Shown: in pieces, positions 12,112-26,234 of the stretch | How positions within the stretch are numbered: the stretch's first letter is position 1 | Layout: each line of letters begins with the position of its first letter | NCBI GenBank assembly: GCA_032768795.1 | Contig: CP136495.1 | Coordinates: forward strand, 1,800,501 to 1,864,500 | DNA length: 64,000 nucleotides | Direction: 5' to 3' | Source of the DNA: Tremella fuciformis | Taxonomy: Eukaryota; Basidiomycota; Tremellomycetes; Tremellales; Tremellaceae | Notes under the pieces: model-generated | Databases searched by the model: none | The model's input: only the letters and a program-made list of their open reading frames with translations | What the model was told of the DNA's origin: nothing | Made by a program: the position numbers and the translations under genes

Positions 12112-15100
12112 TCAATGCAACCACACAGGAATACCATAAACAACCGGTGCAGCCCCCGTCAGATACTTCAATCTGCAGTCATCCCTGGCAAGATTGACCG
12201 CTTGGACATTCGACACCTCTGCGAGGGGAAGAAGTCCAGGCCCACCGCCATCCGGCACATGCGCGGGGTCCAGATGTAGTCGCTTACAGACCGAATCGGA
12301 GAGGCGGTCAATCTCTCGATCCGTCACGTCCCACAGATTAGCCACGAGTGAGGGGCTGGTGTCAGCCCAAGTCCCTGGATGTCGGACGACTCACCATCCC
12401 GCCTTGATATAGTTCCACGGGTTGCCCCACCTATCAAGATCCCCGGCATCCTGCAGCTCGCCGGAGGAGCAGCCCCACAGCATGACGCTGGCACATTTGG
12501 GCAGATGAGCAATCTTGTGCGAGCGAATGTACATTTCGGCGCCGCCATGGCCGAAATACAACACCAGCTCGCTGTCGCGAAGCGCGGTCGAGTATTCGAG
12601 CTCTGTGGGCGGGCGGCCTTTGACACCCTGCCACGAGCTCTTCTTGATCATGCCATCGAGCCAGGGCTCGAAGAATGCCTGGGTCTTCTTGAGATCGCCG
12701 CTGGGATTGAGCACATAGTACGTCTTTTTCGAATTGACTTTGCGCCGCCCCACTGCGTCGGTCGGTCGGAGCGTCTGACCGAGTGCCAGCTGGTCCAGCA
12801 AGAAGGGCAGAGAGGGGATGCGAGAGATGGGACGCGAGCGGAGGATGGGGATCGACTCCCAGGGAAAAGGCGAGACGTTCTTGTCGAGGGCAAGAAAGAG
12901 GTGTTCGGGCTGCTTAGGCTGTTTGGCGGGGTGGTAGCTGACCTCGAGATCTTGGAGGAGAGATTTGACATCAAGACTGAGCTGTATGTCAGCGGCGCTG
13001 ATGCACGTCGACTCACCTGGTCCATGTCCAATTCGGCCAAGGCTACAGGGACGCCGTGGAATTGGTAGATATCCAGGATGAAGTAGACCAGATCTTCAAT
13101 CTCCTCGTCCTTGGACTTGCTCGACAGGGTCACAAAGCACTCGAGCAATGCGTCATCGAGCGTGACCTTTTGCTTCTTCAACGCGGCGCCTTGGCTCGAC
13201 AGGGCCTGGCTGAAGATCCGGTCGAGCTTGTTGCGGAAGTGGTCCAGCTTTCTGCTCTCGACGCCGTATCGGGGACTGAGGATAGTCTGACGATCAGCGT
13301 GGTTTAGTACAGGCCAAGGTCTTACCTTGAAAGCACCCAGCCAGCAGAATTCGATCGTTTCGAGCAGAGTCCGCAACCGCTTGTTGAGCTGTTCCCTCTC
13401 GTCCCACCACGCTGCCTTTGCCGCTTGAGTATCGGCGACGTCCTTGGCGGATCTTGCTGTCCGATCGCTGGAACTGATGATATCTTCGAGTTCCGCTTGG
13501 GCCGCTTCATACGTGAAAATGTCGTCGTCGCCTTCACGCCTGCCTTGGCGGTCGAGCGGAAGGCAAAAGACCAATGGCTCATGACCGTTCTGATGCCGCG
13601 AGATGAACATGGTGTTCTTGTCATCGGTGACGTTGATCGACACGACGGCCCAGTCTGCAGGAAGGAGGGACAGGTCGTAGTTGGCCGAACCAAACGCGGT
13701 CGAGGCGTACCGACCGCGAGCGGAATCCCAATACTCTCGCAGGATCTTTTCCTCCTCGTCGGCGTCGTCTATCGGTTTCTGCGGAGAGTTTGGCTCGGGC
13801 CAGAGAAGATCGTCAACGTCGGGATTGAGGAATTTGAAATCGATAGCCTCGATCATTTCCCTGGAAAGTGTAATGGACGGAGTCGCAGCGAGAATGCTCG
13901 CTGCGTTTGCCGTGATGACCGAAGAGCCCATGCCCAGAGACGTTTGAAAGGTGCACAGCAGCGTGAGGGATAACAGGGCATGCCGGATATCCTCGACTTT
14001 GCCACTTCTGTATGCTATTTCGAGAGCAGAGTGGAACGACGTTTGCGCTCGATGCAGAACGACCTGGATGTTTTGCCGAGATGATAGACGGTCCTGGACT
14101 TTCCGGCCCGAGGCGCCCATGGGCAGAGCGATCGTCGACTCGGTCAGGGAACTCATGAACAGATCCGTCTTGAACTGGTTGAACGCCTCGCTCAGAGCCA
14201 ACTTGCCTTCGAACAAGAGTTGATCAGACTTGCTCTCTTCTCCAGACAAAGCTTGGAGATGAAGCAAGGCGGACTGCACGGCGGACGGGTCAGTCGCGTG
14301 CTTCATCCAAGCTTGATGACGGAGAACGAGACCTAGAGTAGCCGGCAGTAATGGCTCGCTCATCGAGCGCGAGAGTCTCAACGCGCTCATCGAGGTGGAC
14401 AGGCGACTGACGGAGGTCGACAGCTTGAGGGATTGGCGCTCGGGGGAAGCAATGATCTTTTCGATATTTGCAAACTCCTCGGACAGCCCATGAATACTCT
14501 CAAGGGCCAGATCGAACGCGCCGCTTGCCTCATCGGCGAGATCCTTCCGGATGCACAGATCACCGCGGATGCGCTCCACGTCGACCGAATCGGGGCCTCG
14601 GCTGGAACCGAGAGCAGTAGATGCTTCTCCAAGCTTGTTGGAAGACTCTTCCAACCGCCGCATACGATATCGCAAATCGGCCAATCGAGCCGCCGTCCTG
14701 GCAACGTATACCGAAGACTTGACGCTGGTGGCAACTTGATCCGCCTGTCGGAGATAGTACTCGGAATCCTTGACAGAGCCTCGCGACGCCAAGAGGTCCG
14801 TTAAATCCAGTGCAGCGTCGAGATAAGCCTGGGCAACTTGCCATTGCACACCGTTCAGGTGTTTACCAGAGAAGGGCGGCGACCGCGCGGACTGTGACGG
14901 ATTGTCGTCCTTTGCTGCCTCATCCGCGCCGGTCTTCGCTGGCGGTGGCGCTGTGAACACGTCCTGTTTGGCGGTCGGGGGAGTCGCCATGATTGGGGCG
15001 ATCCGGCAGATCACATCTGCTGCACGCATTCGCAGCCGCATGACCGTTGCTGTCAGCATGATCGCAGTTGAAGCGTCATCTTCCGCCAAGGATATCGCAG

Positions 15101-18100
15101 CAAGCGCTTGGCGGGCGAGCGCAGCCCGTTCGATCGACTCGGATCGGTTAATCACGTCCTTTCGCCGTGACGTCGAAGCAGCATTACTGATCAATTTGGC
15201 GACTCTTTCCGCCTCTGCGAAAGCGGAGATCGCTTGATCGCGGTCGCCCACAGCGGTGGAGGACGTGCAGCGTCTCAGGTGAAGCTGAACAAGAACATGA
15301 GGTGAGGTGCCGGGTTTGTCGGTTGCGACGGTGAGCGCCTGTGCAAGCACTGAACGAGCTCGAGAGTGCTTGCCAAGTTTCGAATACTCCGTGGCCAGCT
15401 GAGCAGAATGCCGAACGTAATCCTCAGACTGGTCTGACGAATGGCGTTCGATAAGCCGTAAAGCCCGGAGAGTGTCGATCTTGAGAAAGACCAGGCCCAA
15501 CAAGCCCAGGAGCGACGCGAGCGCCTCAAGAAGGCTGGACAAGCGGGTATGGTCTTCGAACACCGGGACTGGCGCATGGGCCCCTCGTTTGGGTGAAGAG
15601 GGCGTTTTGGCGGGCTTTGGCATGAGTCGCGGGCCAGCCGGAGAGACCTTTTTGACCGTTTCTGAGACTGCGCGTGTGGTCGTAGGCCGCGAACCGGGCT
15701 TAGGGGGACCCCGCACTATTGTCGCCTTGCCGAGGGGTTGGCGTACCGGGAGGGCCTGCGGTCGGGGTGGAGAAGTCGGGGCGGAAGGAGGTATGACGAG
15801 TTGTCGGATACTGTCCAGGGCTGTTCGAGCGGCTTCCTCGACGAGACTGGCTGGGTTGGCAGCAGAGTGATACGCTTGCAGAGCTCGCATGACATGCGCG
15901 ACACCGACGATCTCGTACCGGTACTTGGCGAGTTGGCTGTCCTCCGCCCAATCTCGAGTCGCGCTCAAACGATTCACATCTTGGAGAAGAGGCTCTATCG
16001 TGTGAGTCTCCAAGCCCGATGTAAGTGCCACAGCCGTGATCCTGGTCGCGACTCTTGCTCGGCGCAGAGGATACAGTTGAGGATCATAAGTCGACAAAGC
16101 AAGTCGACCAATGTCGAGCAAAAGTCGGGCGACCTCGGCTGAATGTGCTTCGGCCTCCATGGACATGAAAAGCTTCTCACAGACTGCCCCAATACATGTG
16201 ATGGAGTACGCGTTCGACCACCAATCCTCGAGAAACGCTGTCAGGACTGGGCGAGCTGTGTCTGGATCCCAAAGCAGAAGGGAGACGAGTCGTTGCATGA
16301 CGCCAGAAAGAGCCGGAATCAAGGCAAAGGTCTTTTCGATCGGATCGCTGTTGGCAGACTTGCTGAGGCTTTCGAAGATCCTCGCAGGCTGAGTACGAAG
16401 GATTTGAAAGCAAGCATCGAGGGCGGCCTGATGTCAACACTGGATCGATCCTTTGCAAGCACTCACTGGCTGGTTGCTGAGCTTGTGATGACACGCGCAA
16501 ACCAGTTCCCAGCGCTTTGGCAGTTGGTCACCGGCTTGTTGCAACACTTCAAGCCCGATCTTGCCCGACTCTTCGGGCGTCAGATCCTGACTGAGGTCCA
16601 GTAACGCTTGGGCCCATGTGCATGACACCTTCCCCAATTCGACACAGCTTGCAGCGTTGTTTCCGCGCCAGTATATGGTGGCCGAATTGAACGCGGCAGC
16701 GGATAGACATCGAAGCCAGTCGATCTTGTCGGCAACGGGGGTGTGATCTTCCACCTTGGACATGATGCTCCTGGCCTGACCGAGAGAAGAAAGAATATCT
16801 GTAGATGATACGCTGCCGCCTTGATCTACCTTGTTGACCGCCATCACACTGCCGATGACGCCCGACACCATGTCGGATCTCAGATTGGAAGGAATCTGCG
16901 GCGTTGGCGACCGCCTCTTTTTGCACTACACTCACTGTAGGACATGCCTCCAGTATCGTCTCAACCGCAGTTGCAGCCTTCATCAACCATCCTCGTAAGA
17001 CGAACGATGAATCGGCATGTGCCTGGCTAAACGCTGTAGACATGCAGCGAGACATCGGCCGTCGGAGCCGCTCAAATGCTCGCAGAGCCTTTGCAATGAC
17101 TTCTGCTGCCGACTCCTCCGTGGACAAGACAGCGAGATACTGCGGGAAGCGATCCAAGTCTACATCGGACAAGCTCGTAACAAAGTTTTCGATCTTGTCT
17201 GTCTCTCCCTCCGCTGGCAAGTCAGCTTCATAGACTTGCACGGAATCTTCTCACAGAGCTGTTCGGCGACGACCTGTAGCTGTGAGAACGCCGCCTTCAT
17301 GACAGTCAACTCGGCCAACGCTTTGTCCGGACCCATCAAATTGGGCAGATCGAGAACGATCTCTGTATGATCGCTGCGACATGAACGTAGATGGCGCTCT
17401 TTCAGGTGCATAAGAGCCCTGGCAATCATGCCGTCGTCCTTGCTCTGGGAGATCAGTGGTTGGTATGCTGGCAACGAGGAGGCGCACCTGTCTTGCCAGA
17501 TCGACCCAAAATTCCGCTAGGTTGGACCACTCAGCGTTGAAGAACCAAGCTTCGCGAGTCGAGCCTTCCTCGATCGATCGATCCACCCATTCCACCACAG
17601 AGGCGATACATCGCAGCGCATCAGGGATGAGCTCGACGTTCGATGCGCTTGCTGATGAAATGTCGGCCGCGAGCTGTTTGCGGAGTGCATCCCAGAATTG
17701 CGGCGGTCGCGATGAACCCTGCTCTTCGGATGTAGTCACAATCAGTGCCAGAAAGCAAAATGCAAGCTGTCGTGCGGCCAGCACTTGCGAGGTATCGAGT
17801 GCCGCGGACGACATGGCGCGATAAAACAAGTGGATGTGATGACGCAAGGCCTCTCGTAAAGTCATCGCGCGAGCTAGCTGCAAAGGATCGAGTTTGTCTG
17901 CGCGTATGATTCGATTCTGCCCGTCAGACCGACATGGACGCCTCAAGAGGACTCACAAAATCCGGGGAGCGTTTCAAGCCTATCGCCGCCGTCCACGAGC
18001 ACAGACCCGCTTGAAGCAGCAAGAGTCTGGTGGAATCGCCGAGAGCCTCGTCCTCCACTGCAGCTGGCAAATCTTCCGAGCCGTCCGGATCATTGTTGAC

Positions 18101-19197
18101 GTGTTTGTACAACAGCAGTAATCGGGGTCGACTGAGAGACTGCAGTCGAAGTGCTCCATCGTGCTACTGGTAAGTCCTCGCTGAGATCTGTCCCGTTCCC
18201 TGCTTACCATGTTCATCAATACCAACTTCAAGGCAAGGCTCTGTGCTCCCTTATCCAGCTCTATGCCCTTGCTGCCCACCTTGCCCGCTTCGTCCAGTTG
18301 CCACAGCACTTGTAGTGCGATTTCAGCCGTAGCGACAAGTTCTTCCACCCTGCTGGCCGTCCATTCGCCTGTAGGTGCCTGGTGTCGGAATCCCGCCTGT
18401 ATAGCAGACGATATAGATCGGATTGACTCGTTGAGGCCGGCCATGGCCTGCACCGCTCGCTTGTTGGACGGCAGGTCTGAATCTGGGTCGGACCAGGGAA
18501 AAGAAGGTTTCAAAGGGGGAAGAGCCTTCTCCTTGCCCTTGGTGGAAATCGCTGACGTGGACGTTCCCTTCGAGGCCACTGTTACTCGAGCTGCAGAGTG
18601 CAAGCTAGAGGTCGTTGATTGTATTGTTGACGTGCGGGTTGTCGAGGAAGTGGTCGTGGTCGAGGTCGATTTCGTCGTATCTGAGATTGTCGACGGCGCA
18701 CTAGAGCCCGCCTGCGCTCTCGTGGACGACGTAGCGCTGCTGGACATCTTTCTCGAAGGTCCAGCAACAGGTCTTATCGCGCTGCTCGGCTTGACAGGCG
18801 AATCGGCACGTCGAGGCGTCGGACGAACCGAGCGCGCGGTAGTTGACTCAACCCCAGTCGATGCTTTAGCAGCGGTCGCTGTTGAAGTCGGCGGCCTCTG
18901 TCTCGCCACAGGCTTGGTATCCGGTTCTCCAGCCTTGCTTGGACCCGCCCGCGCCGTGCTGGCAGCCACGATCCGGCGCTTCTGCTGCGGCGCCGGTTCC
19001 GACACCTTCAAGACCCTCTCCAGCGCACCCGCAAGGCCGCTCTCATCCACCGAGACAGCCTTGGCCGCACCGCGGGCACGTGTCGTCCTGGCTGGGACCG
19101 CGGTCGTCGGCGCGGGCACCGCCTTGGTGGCCCTCGGTGCGGGCATGGCGTCCTGCTCTCCCTCTCTTTCGTCTAATGTAGTTGGAAAAGAAGTCAT
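12112..19197 (-). CDS. ESP1: Separase, cohesin-cleaving cysteine protease (C50)
   Basis: Caspase-like protease that cleaves the kleisin subunit of cohesin at anaphase. Roughly 2,200 residues over about ten exons. Start ATG 19197 (MTSFPTTLDEREG), stop after VYGIPVWLH at 12112. The N-terminal 200 residues are Ala/Ser/Thr/Pro-rich, followed by a long helical-repeat region. The C-terminal protease domain is unmistakable: LVLYFGHGGAEMYIRSHKIAHLP carries the catalytic His (codon 12547-12549) and VMLWGCSSGELQDAG the catalytic Cys (codon 12469-12471). Then come WGNPWNYIKAGCPSLVANLW, joined by the last intron, and DVTDREIDRLSD. Both catalytic residues are intact. The partner securin is not in this window. 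Confidence 0.95.
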
Positions 19198-20033
19198 TCG
19201 CCTCCACCCGTATCAACAGCGCGTCTAGCTGAGGATGGTAGGGTGATAACACGTGGCATTTTTCGGGAGGATGGGTTTTGCCGCCCGTCTCTCTCTATGG
19301 GCATTTTCAGCGTAGCTCTTACGGGGCGAATTTCTGCGGGTGTCCCTGGAACGAAAACGGTAAATGGGGGAATTAAATAAGAAAATTCCGGCCATTCTGA
19401 TTTCATCAGCACAATCCTAATATGCATTGTGTCCTTGCCAAATTGCCTTTCATCAGAGAATAAAGATCTATGCATGAGGCTGATGCATGGAATGATCTCT
19501 GTAGCAGAACCAATCGCCTACATAGCTACTGCCATACCCTGCCCTATCATTGCACCAAAATGGTTACAATAGCGCAAGTCTGACAAGACTGCAATAGGCT
19601 TGCCAGGTGGCAGCTGTGACATAGCCCCTGTGACCAGCTTGGCATGCCTATGATCATCTGATCAGCCTAGCATGCCCAACAAGCACTTGCGCATCTCTTG
19701 ATGAAGTGCTTTAGCTTGCAACTAATCAATGTTCTACAGTACATCCGGCTTTGCCGGATGCTTGACCCGTAAGGGCTGCGATGGCTGCGCCGCTAGGCGC
19801 AAGGGGGGGTCTTGGGGGGGTGTCCCACCCCCCCATGTCTAACGGAACCAAAGAACAAGGAATTGCATTAGGTTTTCCAAATTGCCTGAGAACCAATAAC
19901 TTGAATACCTGATTAGAAATTCAGAGCTAAAAAAGAATTGAAATAACGAGCTACGCCCTATCGCGCACTTTCCTGCACGATCTACCTAGTCAAGACTGTT
20001 ACATCTGTGCATCTCTCATTTGCGTCGGGCAAG
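19198..20033. other. Intergenic region, AT-richer than its surroundings
   Basis: 836 bp between separase and RPB10. The left two thirds are relatively A/T-rich with no credible coding frame. A compact GC-rich cluster of three hairpins sits at 19742-19834 (listed separately). The segment next to RPB10 is presumably its promoter. Confidence 0.5.
19742..19834. repeat. Cluster of three GC-rich hairpins
   Basis: Three perfect inverted repeats lie within 93 bp: CATCCGGC-ttt-GCCGGATG (19742-19760), TGCGCC-gcta-GGCGCA (19786-19801), and a 9-bp stem of seven G plus TG pairing with CA plus seven C around a TCC loop (19814-19834). A second run of seven G (19803-19809) precedes the last stem. The cluster sits in A/T-rich intergenic DNA, so it stands out in composition. 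It could be a small mobile or mitochondrial-derived GC cluster, or a structured RNA. No homolog can be named from sequence alone. Confidence 0.6.
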
Positions 20034-21959
<1,926 letters not shown>

Positions 21960-22471
21960 GGCTTTGCCAGCTGAGCTCGAGAAGACCAGAGCTTCAATCG
22001 GAGATGACAGTAGATGTCAGACATTTGAGGTGGACGACCGGTCAGCGTCTTTACCCGGCCGGAGCTTGACCGAACGAAGGCTCAATCCTCAGTTGCAGGC
22101 CATCTTTCATGCGCATTTTCATCTTATACCGCATATATCAGCAGCAGAATCAGGCTTGCCCGTCTCAAGACAATGGGTCGGCGGCCCGCAGCACCCGTTG
22201 CCAATCCTCTCCTTTGTGATCAAGTCAGAGCAACGAGTCGATGAGTCGAGCAACAGTGTCGGAAGCGGTGTTCTTCTCGCATTCTGGTGTCCGGGCCGAG
22301 CGCCGACCTATGCTGTCTCTCCGCTCAGCGGTACAGTGCGCAGCAGCACGAAGACGCTTGGCTTCTGACCTCTTACTCAGCTCAGCTTACGCTGTTGGGT
22401 ATATATAGAGAGCCGCTCGGCAGCGATCATCGCCCACCAAGCCTTAGAGCACCGTAAAAGCCTCAATCGAC
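21960..22471. other. Intergenic region between WD40 gene and family 1 array
   Basis: Divergent promoter region. A 139-codon plus-strand frame starting inside the WD40 gene's first exon (21949) has no conserved features and looks incidental. A good TATA element lies at its right edge (see next entry). Confidence 0.5.
22400..22408 (+). promoter_or_regulatory. TATA box of first family 1 gene
   Basis: TATATATAG lies 64-72 bp upstream of the ATG at 22472, with no other start codon between. Position and orientation fit a core promoter for the first gene of the 22-27 kb array. Confidence 0.55.
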
Positions 22472-23083
22472 ATGTCGCGCACTCCAGGCAGGTCGTCGGC
22501 GCGCAAGCAGGGCCGCTCATCCGCTCTCACTACCACCAGTGGCGCTGCCTCCTCCCTTTCGCCCGACCGGATGGTGATAGACGAGGCACGACGCAGCATG
22601 ATAACGGGTCTTGTCGACAACATCGATTCGATAGTCGAGGTTGCAAGGGTCAAGGCGTACTACCACCTACAAGACGTGGATCAAGCAAGTCTCGAAGCAG
22701 CTATGACTGCATCCGACCTTCAACTCACTTATTCCGGAAGCGAAGATGCGACGGGTCAGTATGACCCTTCGGAGCTGACAAGAGCCTTCGAGAGACAAAT
22801 ACTGGTCCAGAGGGCTGAAGCCCTACACCAGCAAGGGACCGGGCTAAAGCCCCTATGGACTATAGTCTGTGACCAAAACTCCACCTTTGCCGATAGGCGA
22901 ACCGCACTGGAAGGGATGCGAGAGCTGGTCGCAGCGATGTATTTCGCGGGCGATTTCCCTGATCCTACCCAGGAACTTATTGACAACCGCGAGGTGGATG
23001 GGATCCTGCCTTCCTTGCAGTGGGAGCTGTCGGATCTCGCTAAAGACAATAACATCGCTCTGGTGTACGGTACGAGGCGATAG
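22472..23083 (+). CDS. Family 1 tandem gene, copy A (divergent)
   Basis: 203-codon single exon. After a basic, Ser-rich N-terminus it shares a faint but ordered pattern with the three following genes: an ID[ED]A-x4 helix start (MVIDEARRSMITGLVDNI), then TALEGMRELVAAM followed by a DP-x-x-ELID stretch. The matching segments in copy C are LKIDDATKDYVSNAI and TALAVMSQEVENL...DPPAAIEL. It is probably an all-helical soluble protein with no signal peptide. Membership in the family is inferred from spacing and order of these blocks, not from strong identity. Function unknown. Confidence 0.6.
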   Translation: MSRTPGRSSARKQGRSSALTTTSGAASSLSPDRMVIDEARRSMITGLVDNIDSIVEVARVKAYYHLQDVDQASLEAAMTASDLQLTYSGSEDATGQYDPSELTRAFERQILVQRAEALHQQGTGLKPLWTIVCDQNSTFADRRTALEGMRELVAAMYFAGDFPDPTQELIDNREVDGILPSLQWELSDLAKDNNIALVYGTRR

Positions 23084-23576
23084 CCGCCTAGTTCCCGGAC
23101 CCTTCTGGCAGGTATGCATCCATCGACTCATTTTAGCCCAGCTCTTGGAGATGTAATTCCTGGTCTGTGGAATCATCCTCATATCCAGATGTCACACATC
23201 CTGCCCGTAAGCGCGTGGGGACCTGTTCCCGCTGGGTCATTCGACCGAGACTGTTACAAGACTTCGATGCTCGCCGATGGCTTTGAGGACTGTGACCCCA
23301 AGTCATCCATTTTCCGGTCTGCTTCGTTCAACATATCGCCTCCATCACCTGAGCCCCGTGCGAAACGTGGTGTCGAATCTCAGTCCCGCGACGGCGATTT
23401 GGTAGCTGTGCTCGACTCCTTTAAGGACACCAGTCGGGTCCCTACTGGTTCACAGCGTGTCACCCAGTGACCGTTGCGTAGATGACGATCTAGATATCCC
23501 ATTTCCTCAGCCTCTAATCGCATTTGACTACTCATCAACGACATCAGAACATCTTCACCAGTCAGCCAAGACCGCC
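23084..23576. other. Spacer between family 1 copies A and B
   Basis: No start codon with a credible frame. The stretch just upstream of copy B can be read without ATG, and I do not count it as coding. Confidence 0.4.
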
Positions 23577-24170
23577 ATGAACCATTCATTCAATGGACCG
23601 TGGGACGGGACGGTCGGGACACTGACTTACACCGGCTTGATCATCGATGCAGCTACGCAGGATCGCATAGACTCGGCTGTAGACGACCTGACATCAGCGG
23701 CTAAAGACACGCGCAAAAATTGGCTGCCCGACGGCATTGACGCAGGGGTCCAATGTGCAATTGAAATGGACGAGACGACAAAGGCTCAGATCGGACATCA
23801 GGTAGCGTGCATGACCAGGCGAGTAGATCGCATATCCCGAAGCTGGGCCGAGGCCAAGGACCCAAATTCTTATGTCCACGGAGCAAGAATCGCCCTGTCC
23901 GTGATGAGCCATGAGATGGGGGAACTGAGCCGGGAAGGGGGCGCGGGCGACCCGCAGGCCGCCATTTACCTGTACCTCTCGAAATCTAACACCAACGACT
24001 ATTTCAAGTCCTTGCATTTCCACTCCTGCATGGTTCGACGCGGGTGGGGGTCCACGTTGACGATCTTGAAGGAGACATTGGACGAGGTGAATACCGCGAA
24101 TTGGAGCAGAGACGAGGTTGTCTTGAGCCAATTGTACGCCGTTGCATCCACAGCACTAGGCAGATGCTAG
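23577..24170 (+). CDS. Family 1 tandem gene, copy B
   Basis: 197-aa single-exon protein. The start is ATG 23577 (MNHSFNGPWDG, context GCCATGA). Shared family blocks are GTLTYTGLIIDAATQDRIDSA near the N-terminus, the core RISRSWAEAKDPNS followed by ARIALSVMSHEMGELSREGG and DPQAAIYLYL, and a C-terminal LTILKETLDEVNTANWS ending in ASTALGRC. Copy C ends the same way with ASTAHNRC. No known domain. The regular 24-residue helical blocks suggest a helical bundle. Same orientation as its neighbours, with spacers of about 480 bp, so the copies are separate genes and not one transcript. Confidence 0.7.
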   Translation: MNHSFNGPWDGTVGTLTYTGLIIDAATQDRIDSAVDDLTSAAKDTRKNWLPDGIDAGVQCAIEMDETTKAQIGHQVACMTRRVDRISRSWAEAKDPNSYVHGARIALSVMSHEMGELSREGGAGDPQAAIYLYLSKSNTNDYFKSLHFHSCMVRRGWGSTLTILKETLDEVNTANWSRDEVVLSQLYAVASTALGRC

Positions 24171-24653
24171 CCCCTCGCCTAGCAGACAACAACGATGTGG
24201 AGTCCAGGCTCATGCCCGGCAATAGCGAATCCCTGCTCAAGAGATGTGTCATCTAGCTACGGCCTCGCGCGTCGGTCCTTAGGCATGCAGCGCTTAATGG
24301 CATCTGTCGTTCATCTGAGCACACAGGACTCGGGTGCTATTGAAATTCGACGCAAAACACCCCCATCTGTCTGTGTATGAGTAAATGCCTTTTCGCGATC
24401 TGTGGACTGGGCTCGGCTCACACTGCTCGCGGTCACGCAGGTGGGCAACGGCGAGCGCCTGGCACCATATTTTTCAACTCCTTTGGCGACACGAGCAGGG
24501 AGGGGTACGGCATTTTCACAGCATGTGAACACTTCTCATAGGAAGCTGCCGTGCGCTCTTCTTCCCCCAAGCGGCCACGCTCTATCAATGAAACGGGCAG
24601 CCCGTGCCCGCCTGTCCGATCTCCATTCGTCTCTCCATAGACGACACTAGACC
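24171..24653. other. Spacer between family 1 copies B and C
   Basis: Presumed terminator/promoter segment. No convincing frame. Confidence 0.4.
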
Positions 24654-25268
24654 ATGGATACCTCAAGCAGCGCCCCGTCGGGTCGTACAGTCGGACCGCC
24701 GGTGTACACTGGCTTAAAGATCGATGATGCCACCAAGGATTACGTATCCAACGCCATAGGCAGAATGGTAGCAGAGTCAAAGGCTACATCCGCCAGGTGG
24801 CCACAGACAGCGCCGTCGGCTCGGTACACTCAAAAGCACATGACCGACATTGATCAGACGAAGGAAGAACTGTACCTACAACTGGCGCGCATGCGCTCGC
24901 GCGTACACCGCATCACCAAGAGATGGTCCGTGGTCACGGACCCTGCGACTGTTACCAGCACCGCACGGACCGCCCTGGCCGTGATGAGCCAAGAAGTGGA
25001 GAACTTGCGGGAAAAAGAGGGTGTGAGCGACCCCCCGGCCGCCATTGAGCTGTACCGCTTGACTGCCAACACCCAAGCTTACCTTCGGGCCAGCTTGGAT
25101 CGGAAGGAGTGGGAGTCCAGGTTGAAGAGCTTGCAGGACACTTTGGACGGGGTGAACGACGACAACTCAATCAGGAACATGTTGGCCAGGGTGCAGTCGT
25201 ACGCTGCTGCATCAACAGCACACAATAGATGCTTGTCCCTCCGACTAGCTGATCCGAGCGACGCCTAG
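24654..25268 (+). CDS. Family 1 tandem gene, copy C
   Basis: 204-aa single exon, ATG 24654 in good context (ACCATGG). Blocks in order: RTVGPPVYTGLKIDDATKDY, RVHRITKRWSVVTDPATVT, ARTALAVMSQEVENL, DPPAAIELYR and LKSLQDTLDGVNDDNS. Residues conserved with copies B and D include the W of 'RW..V.DP', the ART/AR-ALxxM helix and the PPxAI turn. No signal peptide, membrane segment or known catalytic motif. It is the clearest reference copy for the family. Confidence 0.72.
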   Translation: MDTSSSAPSGRTVGPPVYTGLKIDDATKDYVSNAIGRMVAESKATSARWPQTAPSARYTQKHMTDIDQTKEELYLQLARMRSRVHRITKRWSVVTDPATVTSTARTALAVMSQEVENLREKEGVSDPPAAIELYRLTANTQAYLRASLDRKEWESRLKSLQDTLDGVNDDNSIRNMLARVQSYAAASTAHNRCLSLRLADPSDA

Positions 25269-25661
25269 CATCGCATACGGCACCAACGCCCCTCTAGTGA
25301 CCTTCACGCATGTGCTGTACATCCTCGTCTTCTACGTATGCAGATTGGCGGTTCGTCCCCCAGTCGCCTGGCATGGCGTATCGCGATTCAGCGGCTCTGA
25401 CGGGTGCAACGAGGTGTGAAGTGTCAGTCCGTGCGAAACGAGCTCCTTTGTCCCGGCCGTTGCACGGGGCGTCCGACATGTCAGGGTTGTGCGATCACAT
25501 GTCGGAGCGAGACCGTGGGACGCCACAACATGTGTGTCAAGCTGCGCTCGCACCAAGTGGGCCTCCCCGCTGTCCCAACTCCCATTGCTGACAGTCGTCT
25601 CTATCTGATCATCACGCAAAAGGCAGGACCCAACCTCTCAAAAAAAAAAACAAGGCAGAAA
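25269..25661. other. Spacer between family 1 copies C and D
   Basis: Contains a run of ten A residues (25640-25650) about 12 bp upstream of copy D's start. This could be a nucleosome-depleted promoter feature. No coding frame supported. Confidence 0.4.
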
Positions 25662-26234
25662 ATGAGCAGCTCATCCACCGCAGTCTCTCGGCGGTCCGTC
25701 GGTCCGCGGTCCCATTTAGGGCTGAAAATCGACAACACCACCCGCGGTGTGATCCAGTCATGGGTCGCAAACCTCACAGCCCAAATCGGAGCCTTGCGCG
25801 TTACTTGGGCCTACAATCTGGAAGAGTTCGAGAGTGGAGATATAGACAGTCAGTATGGGACGGCTGAGGTCGCGTACATATCGGCCAAGTGCCAGATAGC
25901 TACGGAGATCGCACGGATGGTCGAGCGGGTTATGACCATTACCAACACGTGGCGCGTGGCTTCGGATGCCCGGACGCCTTTGGGCGAGGCTCGGACCGCG
26001 CTGTACGAAATGACCCGGCAAGTGGAATGTCTGTGGCAAGACGGCGGCATCGCCCATCCGCCAACGGCCATCTGGCTCTTCGAGTCCGAGCCGCAGGATC
26101 CGCAGAATTGGACTGACTACTGTCGGATGCTGACCGAGCAGGATGACTCTGTCAGTACCCTGCAAACATTTCAGAGCACGTTAAGAGAATTGAATGAGGC
26201 GAATAGCATCGCGAGCAGGCACAACAGGGAATGA
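25662..26234 (+). CDS. Family 1 tandem gene, copy D
   Basis: 190-aa single exon, ATG 25662. It keeps the family order: RRSVGPRSHLGLKIDNTTRG (compare copy C's VGPPVYTGLKIDDATKD), then VMTITNTWRVASDART, ARTALYEMTRQVECLWQDGG, HPPTAIWLFE and LQTFQSTLRELNEANS. A plus-strand frame beginning at 25404 would extend it upstream but lacks an ATG in that extension that matches the family. The family alignment supports 25662. Function unknown. Confidence 0.7.
   Translation: MSSSSTAVSRRSVGPRSHLGLKIDNTTRGVIQSWVANLTAQIGALRVTWAYNLEEFESGDIDSQYGTAEVAYISAKCQIATEIARMVERVMTITNTWRVASDARTPLGEARTALYEMTRQVECLWQDGGIAHPPTAIWLFESEPQDPQNWTDYCRMLTEQDDSVSTLQTFQSTLRELNEANSIASRHNRE

Noticed and set aside
12648..12990. Downstream end of the longest separase frame
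   Set aside because: Out of register after the intron near 12980-13015. The catalytic His and Cys are in another frame that joins by a normal splice.
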